A DNA stretch of 64,000 bases from Gracilariopsis chorda. Lineage: Eukaryota > Rhodophyta > Florideophyceae > Gracilariales > Gracilariaceae. The stretch's first letter is position 1. Each line of letters opens with the position of its first letter. The stretch is from contig NBIV01000234.1 of NCBI GenBank assembly GCA_003194525.1, positions 1 to 64,000 on the forward strand, read 5' to 3'. Of this stretch, positions 17,110 to 26,617 are shown one piece after another. The position numbers were made by a program, and so were the translations under genes. A model generated the notes under the pieces. It saw only the letters and a list, made by a program, of their open reading frames with translations. It had not been told where the DNA came from and did no database searches.

Positions 17110-18273
17110 TTACGGGAACATGGGTTGATTTTCTAGACCCATACTTTCTGGCAGACCCATCATGACATTCATGTTTTGAACAGCCTGCCCCGATGCGCCT
17201 TTAACAACGTTGTCAATACAGCTAACAAGGATTGCGCGACCTGGTACAGCATCGTCCACAACGGCGATGACGCAGTTGTTACTACCTCGCACATGTCGCG
17301 TTTGCGGCGGCGGGAGGCCCTCGTCTAGTACATGGACGAAGTGTTCAGACTGATACGCACGTTGTAAGCACTGTCGCAATGTTTTGGCATCACATCCGGG
17401 GGCAAGCTTGACGTAGATTGTTGCAAGAATGCCCCGGGACATGGGCATGAGGTGCGGGGTGAAGGAGACGCGTATGGGGGATCCATATGCTTCTGACAGA
17501 CCTTGCTCAATTTCTGGGGTATGCCTGTGCCGGGCGACCCCGTACGCTGAGATACCATCGGCGACTTCGCAGAACAAGGTACCGACCTTGGGGCTGCGGC
17601 CAGCACCGGATGTGCCTGATTTGGCGTCGATGATGATGTCTTGCGGCAGAATAAGCTTTTCTCGTAGCAGTGGTATGAGCGGTAGTTGGGCTGAAGTAGG
17701 GTAACATCCCGGATTTGCAACGAGTCGGGCGGTGCGTACTTGATCACGGAAGAGCTCTGTTATGCCGTAGACGGCCTCTTTCTGGAGTTGTTGGGCTTGA
17801 TGCTCGCCACCGTACCATTGGTGATACTGTTCGACGTCTCGCAAGCGAAAGTCGGCGGAAAGATCGACGACGCGTAAACCGTCATCGAGTGGAAGGGAGG
17901 CAATAATGTTCTGAGTGGTGGCGTGTGGTAGACAGCAGAAGACGACGTCGGCACGCTCGGTCCACTTTTGAACGTCTGTGGTTTTCTCCAGTACAGGGAG
18001 ATGAGAGGCGAACAGACCGTAGGAGAACTGAGGGTAGACTTGGCCGATGGTCTTGCCAGCTGACCGCTCTGCTGTTAATGTGGTAATTTGAGCGCGTGGA
18101 TGTTGAGCGAGTATGCGGAGGAGCTCTGCACCGGTATAACCTGAGGCTCCTAGAATGGCGACTTTCACAGGTGCGGACGGGGATGCGGTTGTCATCCGCG
18201 GGCTGCGACATTTCTGCGGGCGGGGGATGGCGGCAAAGGAGCGCGGAAGAGACGGAAGTGGTAGAAAAGCCAT
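17110..18273 (-). CDS. argC: N-acetyl-gamma-glutamyl-phosphate reductase, plastid-type
   Basis: NADPH-dependent reduction of N-acetylglutamyl 5-phosphate to the semialdehyde, third step of arginine/ornithine synthesis, located in plastids of plants and algae. Starting from the ATG at 18273 (MAFLPLPSLPRSF), the protein has 387 aa with a ~35-residue Ser/Pro/Arg leader fitting a plastid transit peptide. Then come the Rossmann motif VAILGASGYTGAELLRIL, the CLPHATTQ segment, DLSADFRL, the catalytic-cysteine motif NPGCYPT, KSGTSGAGR, and the conserved HRHTPEIEQGL. The open frame continues upstream to 18432, but those residues are encoded largely by a 14-bp tandem repeat and are probably untranslated. 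It ends beside a 1.9-kb gap; the tRNA-Asp gene lies 185 bp upstream. Confidence 0.95.
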   Translation of the reverse strand: MAFLPLPSLPRSFAAIPRPQKCRSPRMTTASPSAPVKVAILGASGYTGAELLRILAQHPRAQITTLTAERSAGKTIGQVYPQFSYGLFASHLPVLEKTTDVQKWTERADVVFCCLPHATTQNIIASLPLDDGLRVVDLSADFRLRDVEQYHQWYGGEHQAQQLQKEAVYGITELFRDQVRTARLVANPGCYPTSAQLPLIPLLREKLILPQDIIIDAKSGTSGAGRSPKVGTLFCEVADGISAYGVARHRHTPEIEQGLSEAYGSPIRVSFTPHLMPMSRGILATIYVKLAPGCDAKTLRQCLQRAYQSEHFVHVLDEGLPPPQTRHVRGSNNCVIAVVDDAVPGRAILVSCIDNVVKGASGQAVQNMNVMMGLPESMGLENQPMFP

Positions 18274-18280
18274 TGCAGTG

Positions 18281-18336
18281 GGCGGAGGGCGATGGGCGGA
18301 GGGCGATGGGCGGAGGGCGATGGGCGGAGGGCGAGG
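18281..18336. repeat. 14-bp tandem repeat, four copies
   Basis: The unit GGCGGAGGGCGATG occurs three times exactly (18281-18322), then once with one change (18323-18336). It lies just upstream of the chosen ArgC start codon, so in the 5' leader on the minus strand. If translation began at 18432, it would encode a Pro/Ser/His/Arg repeat. Confidence 0.9.
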
Positions 18337-18438
18337 AGGTGCGACGGGGCGCAAAAGAGGGGCGCTGATGTGAGGGAGATCGGGAAGCACATGACGTGGT
18401 GCGATGGAAAGGCTCGACCAATGAAGCATCAAGAAAAC

Positions 18439-18443
18439 AAAAA
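18439..18443 (-). terminator. Pol III terminator of tRNA-Asp
   Basis: A run of five T on the minus strand, 14 nt after the tRNA 3' end, as expected for RNA polymerase III termination. Confidence 0.65.
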
Positions 18444-18457
18444 TAGAAGATGGCCAA

Positions 18458-18540
18458 GCTCGTGCCGGGAATTGAACCCGGATCTCCTCGGTGACAGCGA
18501 GATATACATCGGCTGACCTTAACCATTATACTACACGAAC
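18458..18540 (-). tRNA. tRNA-Asp(GUC) with a 12-nt insertion in the D-loop
   Basis: Read on the minus strand, the acceptor arms GTTCGTG and CACGAGC pair over seven positions. The anticodon arm is TCTCG-CTGTCAC-CGAGG with anticodon GTC (18493-18495 on the plus strand). The T arm is CCGGG-TTCAATT-CCCGG with a normal A/B box. The stretch between position 9 and the anticodon stem has 29 nt where a tRNA-Asp has 17. Removing AGGTCAGCCGAT (18508-18519) leaves GTATAATGGTTAGTATA, an ordinary D arm, and a 71-nt tRNA body. The insertion is therefore best read as an ectopic D-loop intron. D-loop introns are known in nuclear tRNAs of the red alga C. merolae. The base after the acceptor stem is T, unusual for tRNA-Asp (normally G). 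The exact intron borders could shift slightly. Confidence 0.85.
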
Positions 18541-18805
18541 GTTGCCTGTTGCCTGGAGGGAACTTTGTCGTAGCAAAATAAAGGTGATGACCAATTATCT
18601 ACGTCGATTATTGCGCTGCACGCAATGCAGCTACAAACTTCACGCCGCTCGCACAAGAATGCGAACACCGCGGAAGGCGCCAAAATTCGCTCCCATTCGC
18701 TCACTTCAGCGGCCGACCCTTCACCACAGCACAGAGCACCACCCCGCCGCATCACCCAACCTCCACCCACTCTCCATCTCCTCCCAAAACCCCCCTCCTA
18801 TACTC

Positions 18806-19816
18806 ATGGCCCAGGCTACCGAGGCCTACAATGTCGAGGACGTAGCGGATGCTGCCGGTCCGCTTCTCGTCGAGCGTCTGGAGGACCTCGGCATCTCCGC
18901 CACCGACACAAAGAAGCTCCGCGATGCCGGCCTCATGACAGTCGAGGCCGTCGCCTACTCCACCAAGAAGCGGCTGCTGGCCGTCAAAGGAATTTCAGAG
19001 ACCAAGGCAGATAAACTCATCGCCGAGGCATCCAAGCTCGTTCCGCTCGGCTTCTGCACCGCCGCAGAGTACTATCAAATCCGAGAGCAGCAACTCAGCC
19101 TCACCACAGGTTCCAAGGAGCTCGACACTCTGCTCGGTGCTGGCATTGAAACAGGCTCTATCACAGAGATATTCGGCGAATTCAGGACTGGGAAAACCCA
19201 GCTCTGCCACACTTTGGCAATCACATGTCAGATGCCCATGGAGCAGGGCGGCGCTGAAGGTAAGGCCATGTACATCGACACCGAAGGCACCTTCCGACCG
19301 GAGCGATGTAAATCCGTTGCAGAGCGTTTTGGACTAGATCCAGATGAGGCTCTGGATAATGTCTCCTTTGCCCGTGCATACAACTCTGACCATCAGATGC
19401 AACTGCTGCAGCAAGCCTGCGCACTTATGGCCGAAACCCGTTATGCCTTGCTTATAGTTGATTCTGCTACCGCCTTGTATAGAACCGATTTTACCGGTAG
19501 GGGAGAGCTGGCCGCCCGTCAACAACATATGGGGCAGTTTCTACGCGCTCTGCAACGTATTGCCGATGAGTTTGGCTGTGCCGTCGTTATTACCAACCAG
19601 GTAGTGGCACAGGTTGATGGCGGTGCCATGTTCGCTGTCGACCCTAAAAAACCTATTGGAGGCAATATCATCGCACATGCAAGTCAAACAAGGTTGTCGT
19701 TGAGAAAGGCCCGCGGCGAAAACCGTATTTGTAAGATTTATGATAGTCCCAATCTGCCTGAGGCCGAAGCTACTTTCTCCATCAGCGAAGGTGGCATAAC
19801 CGACGCCACCGATTAG
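18806..19816 (+). CDS. RAD51: DNA repair recombinase RAD51
   Basis: Eukaryotic RecA-family recombinase that forms filaments on single-stranded DNA and carries out strand exchange in homologous recombination. The ATG at 18806 gives 336 aa, the normal RAD51 length; the frame is open further upstream to 18491 but that part overlaps the tRNA-Asp gene and looks non-coding. An N-terminal helix-hairpin-helix domain (~20-80) is followed by Walker A GEFRTGKT (124-131), the [13 protein letters not shown] motif, Walker [15 protein letters not shown], and loop motifs including [13 protein letters not shown] and [16 protein letters not shown]. The [12 protein letters not shown] linker and [19 protein letters not shown] favour RAD51 over DMC1. 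One exon. Convergent with prefoldin 5. Confidence 0.95.
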   Translation: MAQATEAYNVEDVADAAGPLLVERLEDLGISATDTKKLRDAGLMTVEAVAYSTKKRLLAVKGISETKADKLIAEASKLVPLGFCTAAEYYQIREQQLSLTTGSKELDTLLGAGIETGSITEIFGEFRTGKTQLCHTLAITCQMPMEQGGAEGKAMYIDTEGTFRPERCKSVAERFGLDPDEALDNVSFARAYNSDHQMQLLQQACALMAETRYALLIVDSATALYRTDFTGRGELAARQQHMGQFLRALQRIADEFGCAVVITNQVVAQVDGGAMFAVDPKKPIGGNIIAHASQTRLSLRKARGENRICKIYDSPNLPEAEATFSISEGGITDATD

Positions 19817-20027
19817 TAAATAGCTACCAACGCACATCTTACCCCCTGCTTGTCCTTGTTTTCCAACCTTTCCGTTCTACCAGTGCCTCTGTGTCGTACA
19901 CCGCACTTGATCTATGTGCTACAACCCGTTATGCTCAGTTTTCGCATCTTTTTCTATTCTTGTGCTTCTTGGCCAACCAGTGCCTTGATCACTACGCGAT
20001 ACAACCATAGGTCAACCCAAATACGCT

Positions 20028-20595
20028 TTACTTCGATGAGGAACCTGCTGCGGCACTCAATTCCGCGGTCTTTCGATGCAATACTGCGCTAACAGCTTCC
20101 AGCTGCTGTCGCTTCTGCGTGTGCAATTGAGTAGTTCGGTCTTGTTCCTCTTTTAGAATTGACGCTCTTTTGGCAAAGTGCGCTTTCGCCGCTTCGGGAC
20201 TTTTCTCCACAAAAAACCCGGTACCTATGTCTATTAGAACTTTTGAGGTGTCCTGAAGTTTCCCCGGCACATAGATAGAGCTGGTGATCGGAACCATGAT
20301 ATCTGTATCCTTCTCCATTCTTCCCATACGCTCTGCATTGTCTCGGCTTGCCGATAACCGCTGGACCGCGTTTGACAATTGAACGAGAGAAGCGGAAATG
20401 ATCTCCACTTCACGTTGAAGGTCGGCTTGTATCTTCTGGAGTTGTTTTGGAGGCAAACTTCCGAGAGCTACTGTTCCACCGGGGATACCTCCGCCTGCTT
20501 CCGAGTTGCTCTGCGCATTGAAATGAAAATGTTAGCACGCTTTGAAGTTCCTTGATCTTCTAATCCTTGTTTCTGATCAATGCACTTACCTTCAT
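20028..20595 (-). CDS. PFDN5: Prefoldin subunit 5, two exons
   Basis: Alpha-type subunit of the hexameric prefoldin chaperone that passes unfolded actin and tubulin to the CCT chaperonin in the cytosol. Exon 1 is only ATGAAG (20595-20590). It is followed by an intron at 20589-20511 (79 nt: GTAAGT donor, TGCTAAC branch-like site, GCAG acceptor) and exon 2 at 20510-20028, which continues in frame as SNSEAGGGIPGG. The family core is clear: LPPKQLQKIQADLQREVEIISASLVQL coiled coil, MVPITSSIYVPGKLQD hairpin, VLIDIGTGFFVEKS, then the second coiled coil. The total is ~162 aa, close to human (154). There is no usable ATG in exon 2 before the conserved region, which supports the tiny first exon. Divergent from the recycling-factor gene. 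Confidence 0.88.
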
Positions 20596-21061
20596 GGGGG
20601 CTTTCTTGGTTACAGTGGCCAAGTTCTTGCGCAACAACGTATGTAGATTCCGTTGTTTTGCAAAAGTGGTCGCCCCAAAGTTGTAGTAAGAGGATGTCTA
20701 TCAGAACCAGAGGAGCAACAGGGAACAGGAAGGCCAGCAAGCTTATTTACTATGACGGCGCCAGAAGCATCACATGGTCCAAGAATACCTCATACAAAAG
20801 AAATTAGGGACATCGGAAATAATAAAAATAAAACACGATTCCGATGATGTGCTCCGTCGCCTATAGCCTACCTCTCTCGTGGACGCGAGCACTGCTAAAT
20901 GATCATCTCGCCTGGAGCGTAGTGTCGCGTCGCAGTTTTGTATCAATTAAACAATACTCCGAAGTCAGCGAGTGCTTCAACAGAGCGAGCGGTGGGAAGA
21001 GCTGTTTTGTGTTTTTGTCTTGACAAGAGTCGAAGATCATAAAGAACCCCTGAACGACGAA

Positions 21062-21927
21062 ATGTCTACGGCTTTGAGGTTGTGCTGTCAAGTAGCCCGG
21101 AAGATGCCACCAGCGTCCCGGTTGCAATACACATACATTCCAGTTCGATTCAAAAAGTCAAAAGCAAAAGCGAAGTCATCATCATCCCTTGAAAGCTTTG
21201 GATCGTTTCCGATCAACCTTTCAAAGTATGAAGACAGTATGAAAAAAGCCCTTGATGTATTACAAACTAACTACTCTAAACTTCGAGTTGATGGTGCGAC
21301 TCCTGCGATCTTGGATGGTATGTATACATTCATTCGTTTGCCAAGTAATTCTGGTACCTTGCATTGGTTCTAAGACTTTGGTTTCTTGAGCTTTGTTGCA
21401 GACGTCTCTGTTAGCGCCTATGGAACGGAAACATCACTCAAGAACGTTGCGCAAGTAGCTGTGCGTGACGGTCGCACTCTAGTCATACATGTCTTTGATG
21501 AAAGCACGGTTGGTGCTGTAGAGAAAGCTATTAGAAAGGCGGGATTGAATCTCAACCCCGTGAGGGAGGCCGATGGTAAACTGAAAGTCCCAGTGCCGAG
21601 GTCTTCAAAAACGACAAGAGATACAATGAAAGAGGTAAGTCAGTACATTCTTCGAGGGACTTTACTGGATTCTGCGCGAGTGTACTAACTTCTTATTCCA
21701 CCTCGTACAAGACTGCTGCCAAAGAGGCAGAATCTGCTAAGATTGCCACACGTCTCGTTCGTAGAAAGGCCATGGAAGAAGTGAAGACTCTTAAGGATGA
21801 AGTCTCGAAAGACGATATTAAGAGGATCGAAAAGGGTGTACAAGCTCTCACGGATCGTTATATCAAGGACATCACCCAGGTACAGCAAAACAAAGTGCAT
21901 GCTATAGAATCGCTTGACGTGAAGTAG
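21062..21927 (+). CDS. MRRF: Ribosome recycling factor, probably mitochondrial, three exons
   Basis: Splits post-termination organellar ribosomes together with EF-G. Exons are 21062-21317, 21402-21634 and 21712-21927. Intron 1 (84 nt) begins GTATGT and ends TTGCAG; intron 2 (77 nt) begins GTAAGT, has a perfect TACTAAC branch site, and ends CAAG. Spliced residues read across both junctions as a normal RRF: LRVDGATPAILDD-VSVSAYGTETSL, then DGRTLVIHVFDESTVGAVEKAIRKAGLNLNP, then RDTMKE-TAAKEAESAKIATRLVRRKAMEEVK. The ~40-residue leader (MSTALRLCCQVARKM) is basic and amphipathic, fitting a mitochondrial target peptide; plastid targeting is possible. The frame is open upstream to 20972 with another Met, but 21062 gives the better leader. 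Confidence 0.9.
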
Positions 21928-22150
21928 AACCAGAGACAGCCACAGAAACACGGCTAAACCACAAGAGCCTCGTTCTGGCTCGCTGCAGGCGTTCGTTGAT
22001 CCGTGTCTCTCGCATATCTTGGCATAATTCTTCGAATTAGACAGTGCCAGTAGTGCATACCCTTGGTGTTTAACCATCAAGAGACAGGAGGTGCTATATA
22101 TATAGAGGGTCCTTTTCAAGCGGCCTGCCAAGGCCTTATACATTATACAT

Positions 22151-24682
22151 TCAACTGACACTACTCGGAATAGAAGGGAATGGTAATGCACTGAGCATCT
22201 TCGTTTCGAGTTCCTTGTTGTACGATTCGAAGTAATCCAGAACAGCTGAAGGCGTCCGAGGAAGTACCTTCCGAAGAGCCTCGCTGAAATCAAGAGCAGA
22301 TACTACAGAAGCGTTACATACATCTCTCTCCATTGCAGAAAGTGCCGCCTCACGAACGACGGCGGCAAGTTCGGCTCCCGAGTATCCTTGTGTGGAATGT
22401 GCAAGTTGTCGACGATCTACGTCGTCGGCAATGGGAACTTTTCGTGTGTGAACTTCTAGAATAGATAAGCGTTCAACCGAATCCGGCAACCCCACATATA
22501 TTTGTACATCGATACGTCCCGGGCGAAGAAACGCGGAATCGAGACAATCAGGGCGATTTGTTGCAGCGATAACTACGACGCGGTTGCTCTCGTCAGTATC
22601 AATTCCATCCATTTCAGAAAGGAGCTGAGCCACTACCCGAGCCTGTGCCGAAGCACCTACCAAAGAACTCCTAGACATGGCCAAGGCGTCAATCTCGTCA
22701 AAGAATATAACGCAAGGTGCCGCCTGCCGGGCACGGCGAAAGATACTGCGTACGGCCTTCTCACTTTCTCCAACCCACTTTGACAGAAGTTCAGCTCCCT
22801 TTAAAGATATAAAATTTGCCCTGGACTCCGTTGCAACAGCTCTTGCGAGAAGGGTTTTGCTGCAGCCAGGTGGTCCGTAGAGAAGAATTCCACGAGGTGG
22901 AGTTACTCCAACAGATGAAAACAAAGATGACCCCTTTTCAGTAAGAGGCCATTCTACCGCTTCTCGTAGTCTTTGCTTTGCTTCTTCCTTCCCACCAATG
23001 TCGCTCCAAAAAGTGCTCGGAATTTCCACAGCAACTTCTCGCAAAGCACTGGGTCGTACTTTCTTCAACGCTTCCCTGAAGTCCGCCTCCGTCACTGATG
23101 CCGTCGGCTCGCGAAGAAGCGCTGTGCACACCGCTTCTCGCCACAAGGCTACAAGATCCGCGCCCACAAAGCCGTAACAAATTGTTGCAATCTTCTCGAG
23201 ACCCTCAGGAGCAACCTTTAAGCGCTTTTCGGAGTCTGCTTGTTTGACTAAGTTCTTCAAAATCTGAAACCTTCCATTGGCGTTCGAAATGGTGATTTCA
23301 ATCTCATGGTCAAAGCGGCCTGGTCTTCGCATCGCAGGATCAATTAGATCTGGCCTGCTCGTGGTACCTATAACTAGCACATTTTCTAGCTCAGATCCAT
23401 CGTGACCGTCCAGAATGGCAAGTAAGGCCGCCGTTATTTTCCTCTGAGCCTCATCGATTGCGGGAAGATCTCTGCGAGGGGCAATTGCATCTACTTCGTC
23501 AAGAAGAACAAGGCTAGGGCTTCTGCGACGAGCTTTCAAGAACGTGTTTTCCAATGTTCTAAGCGATTCGGATGTATACTTTCCTACGAGTTCGGGACCC
23601 GATACTATTTCGAGGTTAAGCCCGTATTCGTGAGCAAGTGCACACACCAACTTAGTCTTCCCAGTTCCTGAAACGCCGTGTATTAGAATCCCTTGCGGTC
23701 TTTTCGAGAACGAGGAACTAATTTCCGGAAAGGTATCTCCGTAATTTCCTCGGAAAGCTGCTTCGGTAATCTCCCTCAACCGTTCTATTTGCCAGTCAAG
23801 TCCGCCCAGGGTTTTTAGTCCACTACTCATATCCTCTTCCTGTGAACCTGGGTTCAAGTTCGAAGGAACAACTTCAATCAGCGTTGCCTTCGTACACAAG
23901 CAGACATGTTCGTTATTTTGTATACCAAAGCTTTTTCTACTGTTAATAATGACAGACGCAACTTTGAAGCAGACACCCTCCCCGAAAAGCGACAGCTTGA
24001 ACTGCACACCTGGTTTCAGTGCCCTACCCAGCAGACCCGCATGCAGCATGGTGGTACACTCTTCTGCCGCAAGAAACTCAAGATCCAGGTGACAGCTCAA
24101 GCGAATGACACTGGCTTCTTCAAGCGTATTCCTAGGAAAAGCTTTGAGCAGCTTGATTCCGACCGAGTTATTGGGTTGAGCACGACCATCATTTTCTTCT
24201 TTACCATTCATAGCCTGTAGAACATCAGAGCATTTCCCTCTTCGGTCTTGGTAAGCTTTGCTCGGAGTCCTTCTCTTTCCTTTCTTATTCTTGGATTTTC
24301 TTCGTGGACTCTGCACGCTTGGCATGTAGATCGACACGTTCTCGAAACTAAGGCCAAGAGATGCTGTAGAACTTTCATCAAGTGCTACAAATCCCTCATC
24401 GACGACTTCTAAAGGCCACAGAGACACGACTGTGAACTGATGATTCTCGGTGCTCTGAAGGAGTGCCAAGTCCATGACCTTGTAATTGTTTTCTTGAAAC
24501 ATATACGGATGTATACATGCCACTCCCAAAGAGCTGATAGCTTTCGGGGGTATTCCTTTGGCATTGCGAACTTGAGATAGTAGCCTGTCAAGAGAAATGG
24601 CGCTGAGGGCAATATGACCTTCTGGTTCACATTGCTTAGAAGGGGAAAGAGACTCAGAGCGATCAGGTATAGCGTTTTGCAT
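22151..24682 (-). CDS. AFG2: AAA ATPase of the AFG2/SPATA5 (Drg1) family
   Basis: A double-ring AAA+ ATPase of 843 aa. In yeast the family (Drg1) strips shuttling factors such as Rlp24 from pre-60S ribosomes in the cytosol. Residues ~1-285 are an N-terminal substrate/cofactor region with a Lys-rich linker (~127-150). The first AAA module has Walker A GVSGTGKT (~336-343) and Walker B LVLLDEVDAIAPRRD. The second has GPPGCSKT, a cysteine-serine variant typical of AFG2/SPATA5, then VIFFDEIDALA and the ATNRPDCLDSAFLRPGRID sensor region. CDC48/VCP and NVL have GPPGTGKT or GPPGCGKT here and are less likely. One exon; convergent with the recycling-factor gene and divergent from SNU13. Confidence 0.9.
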   Translation of the reverse strand: MQNAIPDRSESLSPSKQCEPEGHIALSAISLDRLLSQVRNAKGIPPKAISSLGVACIHPYMFQENNYKVMDLALLQSTENHQFTVVSLWPLEVVDEGFVALDESSTASLGLSFENVSIYMPSVQSPRRKSKNKKGKRRTPSKAYQDRRGKCSDVLQAMNGKEENDGRAQPNNSVGIKLLKAFPRNTLEEASVIRLSCHLDLEFLAAEECTTMLHAGLLGRALKPGVQFKLSLFGEGVCFKVASVIINSRKSFGIQNNEHVCLCTKATLIEVVPSNLNPGSQEEDMSSGLKTLGGLDWQIERLREITEAAFRGNYGDTFPEISSSFSKRPQGILIHGVSGTGKTKLVCALAHEYGLNLEIVSGPELVGKYTSESLRTLENTFLKARRRSPSLVLLDEVDAIAPRRDLPAIDEAQRKITAALLAILDGHDGSELENVLVIGTTSRPDLIDPAMRRPGRFDHEIEITISNANGRFQILKNLVKQADSEKRLKVAPEGLEKIATICYGFVGADLVALWREAVCTALLREPTASVTEADFREALKKVRPSALREVAVEIPSTFWSDIGGKEEAKQRLREAVEWPLTEKGSSLFSSVGVTPPRGILLYGPPGCSKTLLARAVATESRANFISLKGAELLSKWVGESEKAVRSIFRRARQAAPCVIFFDEIDALAMSRSSLVGASAQARVVAQLLSEMDGIDTDESNRVVVIAATNRPDCLDSAFLRPGRIDVQIYVGLPDSVERLSILEVHTRKVPIADDVDRRQLAHSTQGYSGAELAAVVREAALSAMERDVCNASVVSALDFSEALRKVLPRTPSAVLDYFESYNKELETKMLSALPFPSIPSSVS

Positions 24683-25407
24683 CTGATATAGTCGGCAAAC
24701 TATAAAACGTTTCGTGTCTCCGTGCCTCTCTCCTTGACCTTCGCATGGCCGGTCTCCCTACAAAAGCAGATAAACTTGAAGCGAATGATATAAGTGTCTT
24801 TAGTGTTCACTCAGGTAAACCCAGGGATAAAATGAACTCGCTGTCTCCAGCAAAGGTGGTGCACGTGCCGTTAAGCAGTCAGTGAATTACGAGATATACT
24901 GGATTTAGCGTGATTCCTGAGAATATCTCAAATTGTACCCACACTTAGAGACGGCGTATGCAGCTATGGCGAGCAGTTCAATTTTGTAGATCTGCGGCCT
25001 GTTCTTTTCGAAGGTTATAGAATAGCGCCGTAACTGCAGTAGATGCGCTTGAGGAAGATTGTTTTGTCAGAACTTCGATGTCAGAAGATCCGGTTCCAAA
25101 AACCCCCGCGGTGCAGGCTTTCTGTTGGAAGACCCCTTGTAGATAAAATCAAAAAAAAATTCATGGTAATCGGCCTCGAAGATCCTTTTGTGCAGTTGGA
25201 GAGTCATCCAGGCGAAGCGTCGTCGAAAGTCACGCGGCTTTGTCGTTTCCCACTGCAAAGACCCAGCACCCTAAGTCTTACTCAGATCATTTCGCACTCA
25301 TTTCTGCAGCGTTGTTTACTATAGCTCTACAACGTTCTTGGCTCTTCATTACATTACGTGAGAAGCACCGCTTTTGTTTCAGAGTATACGCGTTTGAAAG
25401 AATCAAT
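24683..25407. other. Divergent promoter region of AFG2 and SNU13
   Basis: About 720 bp between divergent genes. A 93-codon frame at 25043-25324 resembles no protein. No RNA gene was recognised. It probably holds the two promoters and the SNU13 5' leader. Confidence 0.4.
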
Positions 25408-25889
25408 ATGACGAAGGTAAGTTCACGGCATAAACAATCTCCTCACATATGTACATCCAGCGCAGGTGTCATCGTTTATTGACTTCATTCTGACATTTCG
25501 CTCACCTTCAGCAAGAAGTTAACCCTAAGGCCGTGCCAATGGCAGATGCAGACCTATCCGTCAAGATTCTAGACCTTGTTCAACAAGCGGCGAACTATAG
25601 GCAAATGAAGAAAGGTGCTAACGAGGCCACGAAGACACTAAACCGGGGTCAGTCCGAATTCATTGTAATGGCTGGTGACGCAGAACCATTGGAAATCCTA
25701 CTGCATCTTCCGCTGCTCTGCGAGGACAAAAACGTTCCGTATGTGTTTGTGCCTTCGAAAGTAAGCCTGGGAAGGGCCTGTGGCGTTCCACGGGCTGTTA
25801 TTGCGTGCTCGATCTTAATCAATGAGGGCTCCCCCATTTCCGCCCAAGTTCGGAATCTGAGAGATGAAATCGAAAGGTTACTGCTTTAG
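25408..25889 (+). CDS. SNU13: SNU13 (15.5K) RNA-binding protein, two exons
   Basis: An L7Ae-family protein that binds kink-turns in U4 snRNA and box C/D snoRNAs, so it works both in the spliceosome and in rRNA modification. Exon 1 is ATGACGAAG (25408-25416). The intron is 25417-25511 (95 nt, GTAAGT to TTCAG). Exon 2 (25512-25889) begins [16 protein letters not shown]. The spliced protein has 128 aa, the same as human SNU13, and is nearly collinear with it: [51 protein letters not shown] and [15 protein letters not shown]. The NEATK and RACGV signatures point to SNU13 rather than NHP2. The intron three codons from the start mirrors that in prefoldin 5. Confidence 0.95.
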
Positions 25890-26032
25890 ATGCAAGCGAT
25901 GTTACTTTAAACTTCCTTTTCATCGTTCCGGGCCCTTTCGACGGTAAAAATGTATGTTCGTCATGTTGAGGGGCAAGTAAATGCTATAAATCTATAGTTG
26001 TATTTCGTTGTACATTCAGTTGGAGCACTACC

Positions 26033-26617
26033 TTAGCTTGTTGTTTGAAGTTTGATTAACTGCTCTGTCAGCATCTGAAGTTCACTTTGTTGCACGGCTG
26101 CATAATTGTCTGCATCGCGGTTATGCTTAACATTGTTGATCAGAATGAACCCGTCTTCAATGACCCACTCCTGCCGTTGACATAAGTCAACAAGCCCGGA
26201 GTGATTGAGTCCAAGCGTTGCACCCGCTCTTTCCATAGAAATACGTGAGTAACCACGCTCCACATGCCTGATGGCTGCTTCTCTCTTTTGGCGTACTAAT
26301 TCCTTGACAAGGTGACCGGCTTCTTTGCTCCATTGCTGCTCCGCAGCCTCAAAGAATCCTCTGCTATCTCGTTGCCACAACGCTTGCGCTAGCGCCCATG
26401 CCGCTCTTGTTTCGGCGTCTGCTTTGCACTGGGGAGGAAGACGCTTCCATAGAAATCGCGCTTCGCTCAGGTCTGCATCGAGCAAAGCACTGAGGATGTG
26501 AAAGGTGGGAAATGGATGAACTTCATTGTTTTCGGCTGCGGTGAGCTCTGCTTCCTCGCAGAGTCTAGTTAGAAGAGAAATATCTAAGGCTTCAACAGCC
26601 GCAACGATCTTTGACAT
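26033..26617 (-). CDS. CSN8: COP9 signalosome subunit 8
   Basis: The smallest PCI-domain subunit of the COP9 signalosome, which removes NEDD8 from cullin ubiquitin ligases. It has 194 aa (human 209). Helical repeats occupy ~1-95 with FPTFHILSALLDADLSEARFLWKRLPPQCK, very close to the family signature (ARFLWKRIPP). ALWQRDSRGFFEAAEQQWS follows, then the PCI winged-helix region to ~165 (RISMERAGATLGLNHSGLVDLC) and a C-terminal helix. The proteasome lid subunit Rpn12/PSMD8 is the related alternative, but length and the ARFLWKR motif favour CSN8. Convergent with SNU13; divergent from RBM28. Confidence 0.85.
   Translation of the reverse strand: MSKIVAAVEALDISLLTRLCEEAELTAAENNEVHPFPTFHILSALLDADLSEARFLWKRLPPQCKADAETRAAWALAQALWQRDSRGFFEAAEQQWSKEAGHLVKELVRQKREAAIRHVERGYSRISMERAGATLGLNHSGLVDLCQRQEWVIEDGFILINNVKHNRDADNYAAVQQSELQMLTEQLIKLQTTS

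Noticed and set aside
18491-18805. Upstream extension of the RAD51 frame
   Set aside because: It starts inside the tRNA-Asp gene and would add ~105 residues absent from all RAD51 proteins; the ATG at 18806 gives normal length.
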